Shown here: piece by piece, positions 7,287 to 16,843 of the stretch
How positions within the stretch are numbered: the stretch's first letter is position 1
Layout of the letters: every line of letters begins with the position of its first letter
Source: an uncultured Eubacterium sp.
Lineage (GTDB): Bacteria; Bacillota; Clostridia; Peptostreptococcales; Anaerovoracaceae
DNA: 64,000 nucleotides
NCBI GenBank assembly: GCA_900543485.1
Contig: UQRM01000001.1
Span: forward strand, 121,937 to 185,936
Direction: 5' to 3'
Position numbers and translations under genes: made by a program
The notes under the pieces: model-generated
Told to the model about the DNA's origin: nothing
The model's input: only the letters and a program-made list of their open reading frames with translations
Databases searched by the model: none

Positions 7287-8216
7287 ATGACATATAATTT
7301 GAAAAGAGAAGTGGAAAAACCGGAACGATTTGCCGGAGGTCACAGACTCTGCGCCGGATGCGGAGCCGGTATCGCCGTGCGAGGTGTTTTGAGGGCGCTG
7401 GATGAAGGAGATAAAGCGGTGGTGACTAACGCTACCAGCTGTCTGGAAGTCTCCACATTCATCTATCCTCACACAGCTTATTACGACAGTTATATACACA
7501 CGGCGTTTGCTAACGGCGCAGCCACCATGTCCGGAGTAGAAGCTGCGTATAAGACGCTTAAAAAGAGGGGCAAGGTCAAGGATAACTTCAAGTTCATCGC
7601 TTTCGGCGGTGACGGCGGTACATATGATATAGGTATCCAGTCCCTGTCAGGAGCAATGGAGCGAGGTCATGACATGGTCTACGTCTGCTATGACAACGAA
7701 GCCTACATGAATACCGGCATACAGCGCTCGTCATCGACACCGAGATTCGCCGACGCCACCACATCGCCGGCAGGAACGGAAATACCGGGCAAGGTGCAGA
7801 ACAAAAAGGATCTGACGGCTATCATCGCCGCTCATAACGTGCCTTATGCCGCCCAGACGACGTTTATCGGCAATTTTAAAGACCTCCACGAGAAAGCACG
7901 TAAGGCCATCTACACGGAAGGCCCATGCTTCCTCAACATCCTGTCTCCATGTCCGAGAGGCTGGAGATACGAGACCGAGGACCTGGCTGAGATCTGTCAG
8001 CTGGCAGTGGATACATGTGCATGGCCGATGTATGAGATCATCGACGGCACATGGAATCTGACATATGAGCCAAAGAAAAAACTGCCTATCGAAGAGTTCC
8101 TGAAAAAGCAGGGCAGATTCAAGCACATGTTCAGGAAAGGAAACGAATGGATGATAGAAGAGACGCAGAAATACGTGGACGATCAGTGGGAAAAACTGCT
8201 GGAGCGATGCAGATAG
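7287..8216 (+). CDS. porB: 2-oxoacid:ferredoxin oxidoreductase, beta subunit (TPP-binding)
   Basis: 309 residues. It has CAGCGAGIAVRGVLRAL near the N-terminus and FGGDGGTYDIGIQSLSGAMERGHDMVYVCYDNEAYMNTG, the thiamine diphosphate and Mg-binding signature (GDG...N). The cysteines near the N-terminus (LCAGCGAG) and further on fit the cluster-bearing beta chain of this family. A good ribosome site (AGGAG) precedes ATG 7287, 36 bases after the alpha gene. A clear terminator follows. Confidence 0.93.
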   Translation: MTYNLKREVEKPERFAGGHRLCAGCGAGIAVRGVLRALDEGDKAVVTNATSCLEVSTFIYPHTAYYDSYIHTAFANGAATMSGVEAAYKTLKKRGKVKDNFKFIAFGGDGGTYDIGIQSLSGAMERGHDMVYVCYDNEAYMNTGIQRSSSTPRFADATTSPAGTEIPGKVQNKKDLTAIIAAHNVPYAAQTTFIGNFKDLHEKARKAIYTEGPCFLNILSPCPRGWRYETEDLAEICQLAVDTCAWPMYEIIDGTWNLTYEPKKKLPIEEFLKKQGRFKHMFRKGNEWMIEETQKYVDDQWEKLLERCR

Positions 8217-8244
8217 CTAACTGCGCCCCATCCGCCCACGATTT

Positions 8245-8283
8245 ACAGACATTTCGCTTTTTCGGTGAAATGTCTGTTTTGTT
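8245..8283 (+). terminator. Rho-independent terminator of the por operon
   Basis: ACAGACATTTC at 8245-8255 pairs with GAAATGTCTGT at 8267-8277. The right arm runs into a T-rich tail. Confidence 0.85.
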
Positions 8284-8355
8284 TGCGGAAAGCTCTGACA
8301 GGAGTTCCTTCCCAAGTAAATGAAAGAAAATGTTAAATAAATCAACATGTCCGGG

Positions 8356-8390
8356 GGAGCTGAGATCCATGATCTCAGCTCCTCCTTTTA
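8356..8390. terminator. Perfect 12-bp hairpin in the por / T7SS gap
   Basis: GGAGCTGAGATC and GATCTCAGCTCC face each other across three bases, followed by TCCTTTTA. It is a very stable stem with a weak T-run, perhaps a second terminator insulating the type VII operon. The rest of the 344-bp gap (to 8627) is A/T rich near its end and shows no gene. I could not pick a convincing promoter there. Confidence 0.45.
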
Positions 8391-8627
8391 TATTCCTGCT
8401 CAAGATCCCGGAAAGGGCGAAAAGATGAAGGCTGCCGGTTATCAAACCAATAGAGGTCCGCCGCAGGGCAGGCCCTGGATCAGAGCCTTGCGGGAGCCGC
8501 CGCAATATTAAAAAGAACAGCAGATAATTTACCGGGATTTTAATATGTTTAACACACATATGATGACGTAACTTATACGGGAAATATAGAATATTTAATA
8601 TCAAAAGGCGGAGGGAGGCAGAGGAAA

Positions 8628-9731
8628 GTGACTCGGGTGATGATAGAAAAGAGTCTGAGAGATACACAAAATCTGACGATAATGTTGAAAGAGGACGACT
8701 TCTTTTCGATGACAGGATATAAGGTGGTGCAAAGTCAGGAGAAAGAAGGCTTTGTGAAGTGCAGAAAGGTGACTCATAATGGCAAGCCGGAGCTGTGGTA
8801 TGATATCGCGCCATATGAGAGCCTTGATGTGGCGCTGCCGTCCATGACCGCCGGACAGTTGACGGAAACTTTGTCGTATATGGCGAGGATACTGGATAGT
8901 GTGGAAAAAAACGGGTTCATGGACATGGCTAACATCCCTCTGGAGCTTTCGCTGATATTCATCCACAGAGAGAAACGAAAGCCGTTTCTCATATACCTGC
9001 CGCTCCAGCGTCAGGCCGGACAGACCGGGCATAAGGAAGAGGGTACAAGACTGGCCGGCTTCCTGTCGGAGATAAAACAGGCAGCAAGAAGTCATCCGGG
9101 ACTTGAGGAGGAAATGACGGAAAAGCTGAGAGCCTTTATGGATAAGGACGTAAAGACATTGGCAGAGCTGAAAGCCGTCATGGAGGAGAAGGCAGACGAT
9201 ATCAGGGAGCAGCATACCAGCAGCCAACTCAGCAGGCCACTGTATACGGAAGTGACGCCAGATGAGACCAGGGTCGTGAAAGAGAAGAAGGGCTTCTTTT
9301 CCAAGGTCTTCAGGAAATCGGAGAAGGCGGCGGCATCATCGGGCGATCATGATGGACATGGCGGGAACGCCGGACAGGAGCCTCAGGAGGACTCTTCCAC
9401 AGGGCTCCTGACAGAACAGGATCGCCGGGAGAGCCTGCTGCTGACAGGGATGAATACTCCTGAGGAATGTGTCTTCAGGATAAAGGGACAGGAATACAAA
9501 ATAGGGAAAAAAGCTGATTCTGTCGATGGATGTATTACATGCAGCAAGGCTGTCAGCAGAGTTCACTGCAGGATAACGGAACGAGACGGACATTATTCCA
9601 TAGAGGATCTGGGGAGCGCCAACGGCACATATGTCAATGGCACCAGGATAAACACAGGCAGAGGCTTTCCTATCAGTCGTGGCGACAGGATAAGGATAGC
9701 CGACCTGGAATTCGTCGTGGAGACGGAGTAA
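8628..9731 (+). CDS. FHA-domain protein with DUF6382-like N-terminus (T7SS-associated)
   Basis: 367 residues. The first about 190 form a domain I associate with DUF6382 of Firmicute type VII loci (LWYDIAPYESLDVALPSM, FLIYLPLQRQ). A charged linker follows, and the last about 85 residues are a forkhead-associated domain (YKIGKKADSVDG, SRVHCRI, DLGSANGTYVNGTRI), which binds phosphothreonine peptides; the SRxH and NGT(Y)VNG core is intact. GTG 8628 is preceded by GAGGGAGG at 9 nt. As first gene of the T7SS operon with a Ser/Thr kinase downstream, it probably reads the kinase's phosphorylation. It is soluble, with no membrane segment. Confidence 0.85.
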   Translation: MTRVMIEKSLRDTQNLTIMLKEDDFFSMTGYKVVQSQEKEGFVKCRKVTHNGKPELWYDIAPYESLDVALPSMTAGQLTETLSYMARILDSVEKNGFMDMANIPLELSLIFIHREKRKPFLIYLPLQRQAGQTGHKEEGTRLAGFLSEIKQAARSHPGLEEEMTEKLRAFMDKDVKTLAELKAVMEEKADDIREQHTSSQLSRPLYTEVTPDETRVVKEKKGFFSKVFRKSEKAAASSGDHDGHGGNAGQEPQEDSSTGLLTEQDRRESLLLTGMNTPEECVFRIKGQEYKIGKKADSVDGCITCSKAVSRVHCRITERDGHYSIEDLGSANGTYVNGTRINTGRGFPISRGDRIRIADLEFVVETE

Positions 9732-9780
9732 AGACGGACAGGTCACAGAAAGAAGACAGAGCATAGGAGGATGAGACATC

Positions 9781-10827
9781 ATGGCAGGAGTGAATATACT
9801 GCTGGCCGACGGCGACGAACAATATCTGCTGGCGCTGGTGAGAAAATTCATAGAGGGCTTCGAGAATGACGGCGATATCGAGATGATCAGCGATGCGGCG
9901 TATCTGGAAGAATATTTTCAGACCCCCAGATCTCTGGACATTGTCGTGATACAGGAAGAAATGTACCGGGATGAATTTGGCAGACACAATATAGGGAATC
10001 TGTTCCTGCTGACAGAAGATGAGCCGGACGGCAGCTTTTCGGGAAAGGAAATATACAAATACACCAATACTGACACCATATATAAACAGGTAGTCAATAA
10101 CCTGACCAGCGCTACGGCAGCGCATATCAGAAAACAAGGCGGTACCAGGATAGTTTATGTGTACTCACCGGCAGGCGGCAGCGGTAAGACGACCGTGGCG
10201 GCAGGCATCAGCAGCGTTTTGGCAAAAAGCAATCAGAGGACGTTGTTTCTCAGTATGGATGAGCTGCAGGCTTTCGGCTGGATGATGACGGAGCCACGGA
10301 CCATGCCTGCGGAGGTAGAGAAACAGCTGATGTTTCAGAGCAGCTTCGTATACAACCTGATAAAGCCTCATCTGGTGAAGCAGGATTTTTATATGATGCC
10401 GCCCTTCACCAGGATGCTGTCATCCCTCAATATCCGGGAGGACAGTTTCGTGAGACTGCTGGAGACTATCGTTGCCGCCAGGGAATTCGATTATATCGTG
10501 GTGGACGGGGCAGCAGGGTTTTCGGAGACGGTATCCCGTATCATGAGTATGTCCCAACACATACTCATCATCGCTCAACAGGACGAGGCGTCCAGATACA
10601 AGATGTCCTGTCTTCTCAGTAACCTTGACTGCTCTGATGATGGGCGATTCATATTTATCTGCAATAAATATGAACCTTCTAAGGAAAACCGGCTTGGGGC
10701 TCTGGAAAAGGAAGGCAGCCTCAGGATAAGCGAATATATACCAAGAGATAACAGCAGCGAACTGCTGATGCCGGAGGCGGCGGGGCAGATGAAAAGCCTT
10801 CAGCGGATCGCCTACATGTTCATGTGA
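9781..10827 (+). CDS. ParA/CpaE-like P-loop ATPase of the T7SS operon
   Basis: 348 residues. The first about 115 look like an atypical receiver-like domain (VNILLADGDEQYLLALVRKFIEG, LDIVVIQEEMY). The rest is a MinD/ParA-type ATPase with Walker A SPAGGSGKTTVAAGISSVLA and a later FDYIVVDGAAGFSETV corresponding to switch/Walker B. This two-part layout recalls CpaE of Tad pilus systems. Its place between the FHA gene and YukD/EsaB, with short gaps, ties it to the type VII machine, where it may position or energise assembly; that role is inference, as T7SSb core sets usually lack such a protein. Confidence 0.75.
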   Translation: MAGVNILLADGDEQYLLALVRKFIEGFENDGDIEMISDAAYLEEYFQTPRSLDIVVIQEEMYRDEFGRHNIGNLFLLTEDEPDGSFSGKEIYKYTNTDTIYKQVVNNLTSATAAHIRKQGGTRIVYVYSPAGGSGKTTVAAGISSVLAKSNQRTLFLSMDELQAFGWMMTEPRTMPAEVEKQLMFQSSFVYNLIKPHLVKQDFYMMPPFTRMLSSLNIREDSFVRLLETIVAAREFDYIVVDGAAGFSETVSRIMSMSQHILIIAQQDEASRYKMSCLLSNLDCSDDGRFIFICNKYEPSKENRLGALEKEGSLRISEYIPRDNSSELLMPEAAGQMKSLQRIAYMFM

Positions 10828-10836
10828 GGGACAGTC

Positions 10837-11088
10837 ATGGCAAGAGAGAGGATAGTAGTCATATTGAAAAGACATGGGGCCGGGACGCAGACAGATGTGG
10901 ACCTGCCGCTGAACATAACGGCCAACGAGGCCATAATCGGGCTCAATGAAGGCTTCAATCTGGGGCTGGACGTATCTGATCTTTCCAGGTGCTTCCTCAG
11001 GGCGGAGAACCCTATCGCCCTTCTGAGAGGCACGCGGACGCTGGAGGAATTCGGCCTCCGCGACGGCACAGTGATACATGTGATATAG
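10837..11088 (+). CDS. esaB: YukD/EsaB ubiquitin-like T7SS protein
   Basis: 83 residues with a ubiquitin-like beta-grasp pattern. It begins RIVVILKRHGAG and ends EEFGLRDGTVIHVI, as in the YukD/EsaB family, a small cytoplasmic component of Firmicute type VII secretion that influences substrate gene expression and secretion. It lies nine bases after the ATPase and ten before essC, the usual YukD-EssC order. Confidence 0.85.
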   Translation: MARERIVVILKRHGAGTQTDVDLPLNITANEAIIGLNEGFNLGLDVSDLSRCFLRAENPIALLRGTRTLEEFGLRDGTVIHVI

Positions 11089-11098
11089 GAGCAGACAG

Positions 11099-14000
11099 AT
11101 GGAAGGCAGAAAGTACAGGATAATCATTTCAAACAAGAGAATATATAAAGAGATACAGCTGGCAGCTGATATGACCGGGCTGTATATAGGGACAGTGAAA
11201 GGCTGTGAGATACGATTTTCCAAGGAGCTGTTCTTCGAGGACGTGAAGATCATGTTGGAAAAGCGGCAGGACAGCTGGTACATGGGCTGTTCCGAAAACC
11301 TGTATATAACGTCGGATAATATCCTGAAGCTGGCCTCCAGGGAAATGAGCCATGGAGATGAAGTGCTGATCAAATATCAGTCCTCAGGACAGGAAGTTTT
11401 CAAGATAAGCTTCATGATAGATTTTGAGTCCGAGGGCAAGCAATACAGCAGGGCCATAGACATTGGTTCCCGTGGAGCTGTCAGGATCGGCGGCGGCATG
11501 GAAAACGATATCTCCATCAAGGATGATCTGATGGGAAACGACAGGATGGTGCTGAGTCGCAGGGGAGATAAATACGTGGTCCAGGACGTACATACCCGTT
11601 ATGGCGTATATGTCAATGGCATCCGCGTTCAGGAAGAGAAGGAAGTCGGTCAATACGATTTTTTCTCGATCATCGGATACAGCTTCTATATCAGAGATGA
11701 CAAGATGTACACGGCGCCATCTCCCAACATGCTGCTAAACGGACTGTCCTTCGAGGATCTGTCGGAGCAGGAGAGCCAGCTGCAATACCCCAGGTTTTAC
11801 AGAAGCACCAGAATGCAGTACAGGCTGCCGGAAGATGAGATAACGATACAGCAGCCGGAGTCCAAGCCCCAGCCGCCTAAGCGGAATCTGGTGGTAGCCC
11901 TCATCCCTTCCCTGGTGATGATAGTCCTCATCGTAGTGCTGAGAGGTATCATGGGAGGAAGCGGCGGGACCTTCATAATATTCAGCGCCTGCTCCCTGGG
12001 TGTGGGAGCCGCCATGTCCGTCGTCTCCTTCGTGTCGGAGAAGCGGGAGTACAGGGAGCAGATAGAAAAGCGGCGGCGGCTGTACCTTCAGTACATAGAA
12101 CGTAAGGAAGAGGAGATACGGGCGTTGCGGACGCTGGAGCTGGACACCAGACGCATCATACAGGAATCGTTGGAGGAAAGCATGGAAGAAGTCCGCAGAT
12201 TTTCCAAGAGGCTCTTCGAAAAGAGCGTCAAAGACCCCGATTTCCTTCACGTCTACCTGGGAACGGGCGACGTGGCCGCCAGCTGCCAGGTCAAATACCA
12301 GCAGCCGGAGTTCATCGACGAGGATGATGATATAGCCGACCTGCCGAGACAGCTGGCCGAAAAGTACAGGTACATCCACGACGCACCCATAATCGTGGAC
12401 ATGATGACATCCAACAGCGTAGGCATAGTGGGACGCAAGGAAGAGCTGGACATCATGGTCAGGAACATGACCCTGGACCTGGCTCTGAGACATTTCTATA
12501 AAGAAGTGAAGTTGTTTTACATATTTTCCAAAGAGGACACCGAGAGATTCAGCTGGGTGAGGTGGCTGAGAAATGTGGCCAACGAGGATCTGAACACCAG
12601 GAACATCGTCTGCGACGAGGAGAGTCAGAACTCCATGCTGGAATACCTCTACAACATCGCTTCCCAGCGTGAGAACATGAAGAGCGAGGAAAACGAGCGG
12701 TTCCCGGTCCACTTCATCATATTCGTGCTGGATAAGGAGAAGATAGAGAAGCACCCTATTTCCAGATACTTCGAGGACGCCATCCTCTACGGCTTCACCT
12801 TCGTGTTCCTGGAGGAATACGAGGAGCTGCTGCCGAGAGGCTGCACCAGGATGATACACATAGGACAGCAGGGAGCGGCGGGAACGGTCACCGAGACATC
12901 CAACGGCCACATCAGAGCGGATTTTCTGATACCGGCGGTGGAGGACAGGGCGGTGACATACGCGGCCAGACGGCTGGCTGCGGTCTATGTGGACGAGGTG
13001 AGCCTGGAAAGCCAGCTGACCAGGAACATCACCCTCTTCGAGCTGCTTTCCATCGCCAACGTGGACGATCTGGACCTGGGAAAGAGATGGAAACAGTCCA
13101 AGGTCTACAAGACCATGGCGGCGCCGCTGGGAGTCAAAAGCAAGAACGAAATAGTGAGTCTGGATATAAGCGACAAGGGAAAGGCCCACGGCCCTCACGG
13201 CCTGGTGGCAGGAACCACAGGCTCGGGAAAGAGCGAGATCTTGCAGACCTACGTCCTTTCCATGGCATCGCTGTATCATCCGTATGACGTAGGCTTCGTC
13301 ATCATCGACTTCAAGGGCGGCGGCATGGCCAACCAGTTCACCGACCTGCCCCACCTGATGGGGACCATCACCAACATAGACGGACGGGAGATAAACCGCT
13401 CCCTCATGTCCATAAAGGCCGAGCTGGTGTACCGTCAGGAGGTGTTTTCCAGAAGCGGCGTCAACCATATCAACGACTACATAAAGCTCTACAAAAGCGG
13501 CAAGGTGGAGGAGCCGATGCCCCACCTGATAATGATAGTGGACGAATTCGCCGAGCTGAAGGCCGAATATCCCGACTTCATGAAGGAGATCATCAGCGCT
13601 GCCAGGATAGGCAGGACCCTGGGCGTCCATCTGATACTGGCCACTCAGAAGCCGTCAGGCGTAGTGGATAATCAGATATGGAGCAACTCCAAGTTCAGGC
13701 TCTGTCTCAAGGTCCAGACCAAGGAAGACAGCAAGGAGGTCATAAAGACGCCGCTGGCAGCTGAGATCGTCGAACCGGGCCGGGCATATTTCCAGGTGGG
13801 GAACAACGAGATATTCGAGCTGTTCCAGTCGGCCTACAGCGGGGCCAAGGTGCCTACCGGCGAAGACAACGTGAAGAACTACTCCATATATGCCGTCAAC
13901 TTCTGGGGAAAGAGGGAAATGGTCTTCCAGAACAAGAAGGGCGGAGATTCGGACAAAGGCGAGACACAGCTTCAGGCCATGGTCAGCTACATACACGATT

Positions 14001-15679
14001 ACTGCCAGGAGGAGCATATAGAAAGGTTGCAGAGTATCTGTCTGCCGCCGCTGGCTCAGCAGATCATGGCGGACCAGCTGGAAAAGGAAGGCGGCTCCTT
14101 CCAGAAGGGCGTTACCGTGCCGCTGGGGTATTTCGACGATCCGCAGCAGCGAAGGCAGGGGACGTACGTCCTCAATATTTCGGAGGGGAATACCTACGTC
14201 ATGGGAGCTGCCCAGACAGGCAAGACCACGGCCCTGCAGACCATGCTCTATCAGATGATAGAAGGATATGCTCCGTCGGAAGTGAACATATATATCGTAG
14301 ACTGCGGCAACATGGCCCTCAAGGTCTTCGAGGAAGCGGTCCATGTCGGTGGCGTGGCTCTCTATACGGAGGAAGAGAGAGTGGGCAATCTCTTCAAGAT
14401 GCTGGCTTCGGAGGTGGCCGGGCGCAAGGAGCGCTTCGCCGATAAGGGCATAGGAACTTACCGGGCATACGTGGAAGCCGGTTTCGACGATCTGCCGCAG
14501 ATAGTGGTGATGATAGACAACATCACCATTTTCCGAGAATACTACGCAAAACTGGAAGATACTCTCATGATGCTGTCGAGAGAAGGCCAGAGCGTCGGGA
14601 TAAATCTCATCGTTACGGGAAGCCAGGCCAGCTCCATAGGATTCAGGCTGCTGGCCAACTACAGCAACCGTATCGCCTACCATTGCAACGAGAAGTCGGA
14701 ATACAACAATCTGCTGGAGCGCTGCAGGCTAGAGCCGCAGGAGCTGCCCGGCAGAGGGCTGTGCGTCATAGACAGGCGCATACTGGAATTCCAGACGGCG
14801 CTGGCCTTCTCCGGGGAAAAGGAAATAGAGCGGGTGGAACACATGCGATATTTCCTTCAGGAAAACGGGAGAAAGTATCGGGGCGTCAGAGTCAGGCCCA
14901 TACCCCAGGTGCCGGAGGTCATCGCCTTCAGCAGCATGAAGGCTCAGGAGCCTCAGCTGCTGGAAAGACCTTACGTGATGCCTGTGGGCCTGGACTACGA
15001 CTCGGTCCAGTATCAGATGATGGATCTGACGACATTGGGAGCGCTGGCCATAAGCGGCCGGGAGAAATCGGGAAAGACCAACTTCATAAAATACATATTT
15101 GCGGCGTTAAAGGCCGACATCTTCAACAGCATGACCGACGCGTATATCATCGACAGCAGTCGTGGTCAGCTGGAGGAGCTGGACAGGCTGGGCTTCGTCA
15201 GGGAGTACACCTCCGGGGCCGAAGGGATGACGTACGCGCTGGATAAGGTCATCCAGGAGATGGAGCGTCGCAGAGAGCTGCTGGTGGAAAACAGGCACAT
15301 GAAGCAGGAGGATATCCTGAAGGGCCTGCCGCTGGTGATGCTGGTGGTAAATGACGGGACCGCCCCGGCAGCCATCGCCAAAGATAAGGAGCTTCAGGGA
15401 CGGGTCAACGGACTGATAAAGCAGGCTAAAAATCTGAAGATGGCAGTCATATTCAGTGATCTGGACAACGTTCAGGTGACATTCCAGTCGCCGGAGACGC
15501 TGAAGGTTCTGAAGGAGAACAAGCAGACCCTTGTATTTGACGATATGGAAAACATAAAGATATGTGACGTGACGGCCAAGCAAATAAAGGAATTCAGCAG
15601 GCCTGTAAAGCCGGGGGACGCCTATATGTTCCGCGGCAGCAAGGTGAGCAAGCTGAAGACCGTGCTGGCGGACGGATAG
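11099..15679 (+). CDS. essC: Type VII secretion ATPase EssC (FtsK/SpoIIIE family)
   Basis: 1526 residues, the motor of T7SSb. Two tandem FHA-like domains occupy about residues 1-205, the second with DVHTRYGVYVNGIRV. Two membrane helices follow (about 262-310, VVALIPSLVMIVLIVVL and a second). Three FtsK-like domains then come in order. D1 is complete: Walker A GTTGSGKS (about residue 704) and Walker B HLIMIVDEFAEL (about 808). D2 keeps GAAQTGKTT (about 1036) but has IVVMIDN instead of an acidic pair. D3 has SGREKSGKT (about 1318) with a degenerate VMLVVND. Strong D1 with weaker D2/D3 is normal for EssC. AGGAG precedes ATG 11099. Confidence 0.95.
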   Translation: MEGRKYRIIISNKRIYKEIQLAADMTGLYIGTVKGCEIRFSKELFFEDVKIMLEKRQDSWYMGCSENLYITSDNILKLASREMSHGDEVLIKYQSSGQEVFKISFMIDFESEGKQYSRAIDIGSRGAVRIGGGMENDISIKDDLMGNDRMVLSRRGDKYVVQDVHTRYGVYVNGIRVQEEKEVGQYDFFSIIGYSFYIRDDKMYTAPSPNMLLNGLSFEDLSEQESQLQYPRFYRSTRMQYRLPEDEITIQQPESKPQPPKRNLVVALIPSLVMIVLIVVLRGIMGGSGGTFIIFSACSLGVGAAMSVVSFVSEKREYREQIEKRRRLYLQYIERKEEEIRALRTLELDTRRIIQESLEESMEEVRRFSKRLFEKSVKDPDFLHVYLGTGDVAASCQVKYQQPEFIDEDDDIADLPRQLAEKYRYIHDAPIIVDMMTSNSVGIVGRKEELDIMVRNMTLDLALRHFYKEVKLFYIFSKEDTERFSWVRWLRNVANEDLNTRNIVCDEESQNSMLEYLYNIASQRENMKSEENERFPVHFIIFVLDKEKIEKHPISRYFEDAILYGFTFVFLEEYEELLPRGCTRMIHIGQQGAAGTVTETSNGHIRADFLIPAVEDRAVTYAARRLAAVYVDEVSLESQLTRNITLFELLSIANVDDLDLGKRWKQSKVYKTMAAPLGVKSKNEIVSLDISDKGKAHGPHGLVAGTTGSGKSEILQTYVLSMASLYHPYDVGFVIIDFKGGGMANQFTDLPHLMGTITNIDGREINRSLMSIKAELVYRQEVFSRSGVNHINDYIKLYKSGKVEEPMPHLIMIVDEFAELKAEYPDFMKEIISAARIGRTLGVHLILATQKPSGVVDNQIWSNSKFRLCLKVQTKEDSKEVIKTPLAAEIVEPGRAYFQVGNNEIFELFQSAYSGAKVPTGEDNVKNYSIYAVNFWGKREMVFQNKKGGDSDKGETQLQAMVSYIHDYCQEEHIERLQSICLPPLAQQIMADQLEKEGGSFQKGVTVPLGYFDDPQQRRQGTYVLNISEGNTYVMGAAQTGKTTALQTMLYQMIEGYAPSEVNIYIVDCGNMALKVFEEAVHVGGVALYTEEERVGNLFKMLASEVAGRKERFADKGIGTYRAYVEAGFDDLPQIVVMIDNITIFREYYAKLEDTLMMLSREGQSVGINLIVTGSQASSIGFRLLANYSNRIAYHCNEKSEYNNLLERCRLEPQELPGRGLCVIDRRILEFQTALAFSGEKEIERVEHMRYFLQENGRKYRGVRVRPIPQVPEVIAFSSMKAQEPQLLERPYVMPVGLDYDSVQYQMMDLTTLGALAISGREKSGKTNFIKYIFAALKADIFNSMTDAYIIDSSRGQLEELDRLGFVREYTSGAEGMTYALDKVIQEMERRRELLVENRHMKQEDILKGLPLVMLVVNDGTAPAAIAKDKELQGRVNGLIKQAKNLKMAVIFSDLDNVQVTFQSPETLKVLKENKQTLVFDDMENIKICDVTAKQIKEFSRPVKPGDAYMFRGSKVSKLKTVLADG

Positions 15680-15750
15680 CCGCCGGCCGGCGGCCCGACG
15701 CCGGGCCGGGCCGCCCACAAACACGCAAAAAACAGCCAGCCTGTTTTTTG
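15679..15750 (+). terminator. GC palindrome plus terminator-like hairpin between essC and esxA
   Basis: A 16-base palindrome (GCCGCCGGCCGGCGGC) starts at the essC stop. Further on AAAAAACAG (15727-15735) pairs with CTGTTTTTT (15741-15749). Together they could attenuate readthrough or protect the 3' end of one processed message. esxA then has a near-perfect AAAGGAGG ribosome site, which fits separate control of substrate levels. Confidence 0.45.
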
Positions 15751-15798
15751 ATAGATCAGTAAAACGCCAGAGAGACAAAACCAAAGGAGGTAACAACA

Positions 15799-16089
15799 AT
15801 GGCAGAGAGAATTACTATCACACCGGAAGAGTTGAGAGATTCCGCATCCAAGTTCACCGCAAAGTCGGCAGAGATAAGGGAGACCCTGAGCTTCCTGAGA
15901 AACGAAGTGGACAGTCTGGAAGCTACGTGGGAAGGCGCTGCTCAGAACCAGTTTTTCATTTCCTATGCCGAGATGGAGCAGACACTGAACCAGTTCCCGG
16001 AAGTGCTGGACGGTATCAGCCAGCAGCTGACGACAGTGGCTCAGACGCTGGAGGATACGGACGAACAGCTTGGCGCTTCCCTGGCATAA
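15799..16089 (+). CDS. esxA: WXG100 family T7SS protein (EsxA-like)
   Basis: 96 residues, helical hairpin of the WXG100 family. The turn carries W-E-G (ATWEGAAQNQF), and the flanking helices are amphipathic (LRDSASKFTAKSAEIRETLSFLRNEV and FPEVLDGISQQLTTVAQTLEDTDEQL). Such proteins are secreted by EssC as dimers and are needed for secretion of larger effectors. The strongest ribosome site of the operon precedes it. The name esxA is by analogy. Confidence 0.9.
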   Translation: MAERITITPEELRDSASKFTAKSAEIRETLSFLRNEVDSLEATWEGAAQNQFFISYAEMEQTLNQFPEVLDGISQQLTTVAQTLEDTDEQLGASLA

Positions 16090-16168
16090 GGAAAGCACCG
16101 AATCGCAGGAAGGCGTGGTACAGATCTCATGCCTTCCTGTTGCTAACTGAGAGACAGGAGGACAGCAG

Positions 16169-16465
16169 ATGGGCAGTGTTGAGAGGATAGATACGGGAGG
16201 CTTTCAGGAAGCCCTGGACCGCATCTCCCAGGCGCGGGACGCCTTCCGCAATTCAAAGGAGCAGATAATAGCGGCGTCCGACGTCATGCTGGGAGTATGG
16301 GAAGGACTGGGAAAGAACGCTTTTCAGGACGCTTACCGCATACTGAAGGTGGAGCTCCAGGATGAGGAAGAAAGCCTCAATGTCATCTATGATGACCTTA
16401 AGGCCATCAAGGAGAGCTACGAGGAATGGGACACTTCCGTCAGTGAAGGGCTCCAGCAGGCATGA
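16169..16465 (+). CDS. Second WXG100-like protein
   Basis: 98 residues, WXG100-like, with the central W-E-G in GVWEGLGKNAFQDAYR between two predicted helices. It differs from the first copy over most of its length and has no close match to it, so it may be a heterodimer partner or the dedicated partner of the effector encoded downstream. GGAGG precedes ATG 16169. Confidence 0.8.
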   Translation: MGSVERIDTGGFQEALDRISQARDAFRNSKEQIIAASDVMLGVWEGLGKNAFQDAYRILKVELQDEEESLNVIYDDLKAIKESYEEWDTSVSEGLQQA

Positions 16466-16492
16466 GCGGCTTAGCTCGGAAAGGATGAGGAG

Positions 16493-16807
16493 ATGAATAT
16501 CGCGGCGGAATGGGCCAAGTATTACACCCTGTCGGGATGCAGGCAGAGCCTGCTGGACGGCGGCTGGGCGATAAACGCCATCAATCAGGGCCTGGACAGT
16601 ATGGATGTACTGCTTCGCGAAGCGGTGAAAGGCAATTATTACGGAGTTTCATCCGGAGATTTTTACCAGATGCAGGAGAAACAGCCGGCATCTGATCACA
16701 GAATAAGCAGCGCCAGATCCTATGTAAAAAGTGAAATGGATGCCATCAAAAGAGACATAGAGGAAGAAGAAGAACGGCGCCGCCGGGAGAGGGAGAGAGA
16801 TGACTAG
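16493..16807 (+). CDS. Small helical T7SS-associated protein
   Basis: 104 residues, predicted mostly helical, with no WXG turn. The C-terminus is strongly charged (DIEEEEERRRRERERDD). It sits between the second WXG100-like gene and the candidate effector. Small helical proteins in this position of T7SSb loci often act as effector chaperones or targeting factors; that is only positional inference here. I do not recognise a family. Confidence 0.65.
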   Translation: MNIAAEWAKYYTLSGCRQSLLDGGWAINAINQGLDSMDVLLREAVKGNYYGVSSGDFYQMQEKQPASDHRISSARSYVKSEMDAIKRDIEEEEERRRRERERDD

Positions 16808-16843
16808 AGGACAAAATACACGAGAGAAAGGTGGTGAGAACAC

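Noticed and set aside
11735..13630. Long minus-strand open frame opposite essC
   Set aside because: It is rich in His, Leu, Val and Gly with no domain, has no ribosome site, and lies entirely on the well-supported essC gene, whose codon use explains it.
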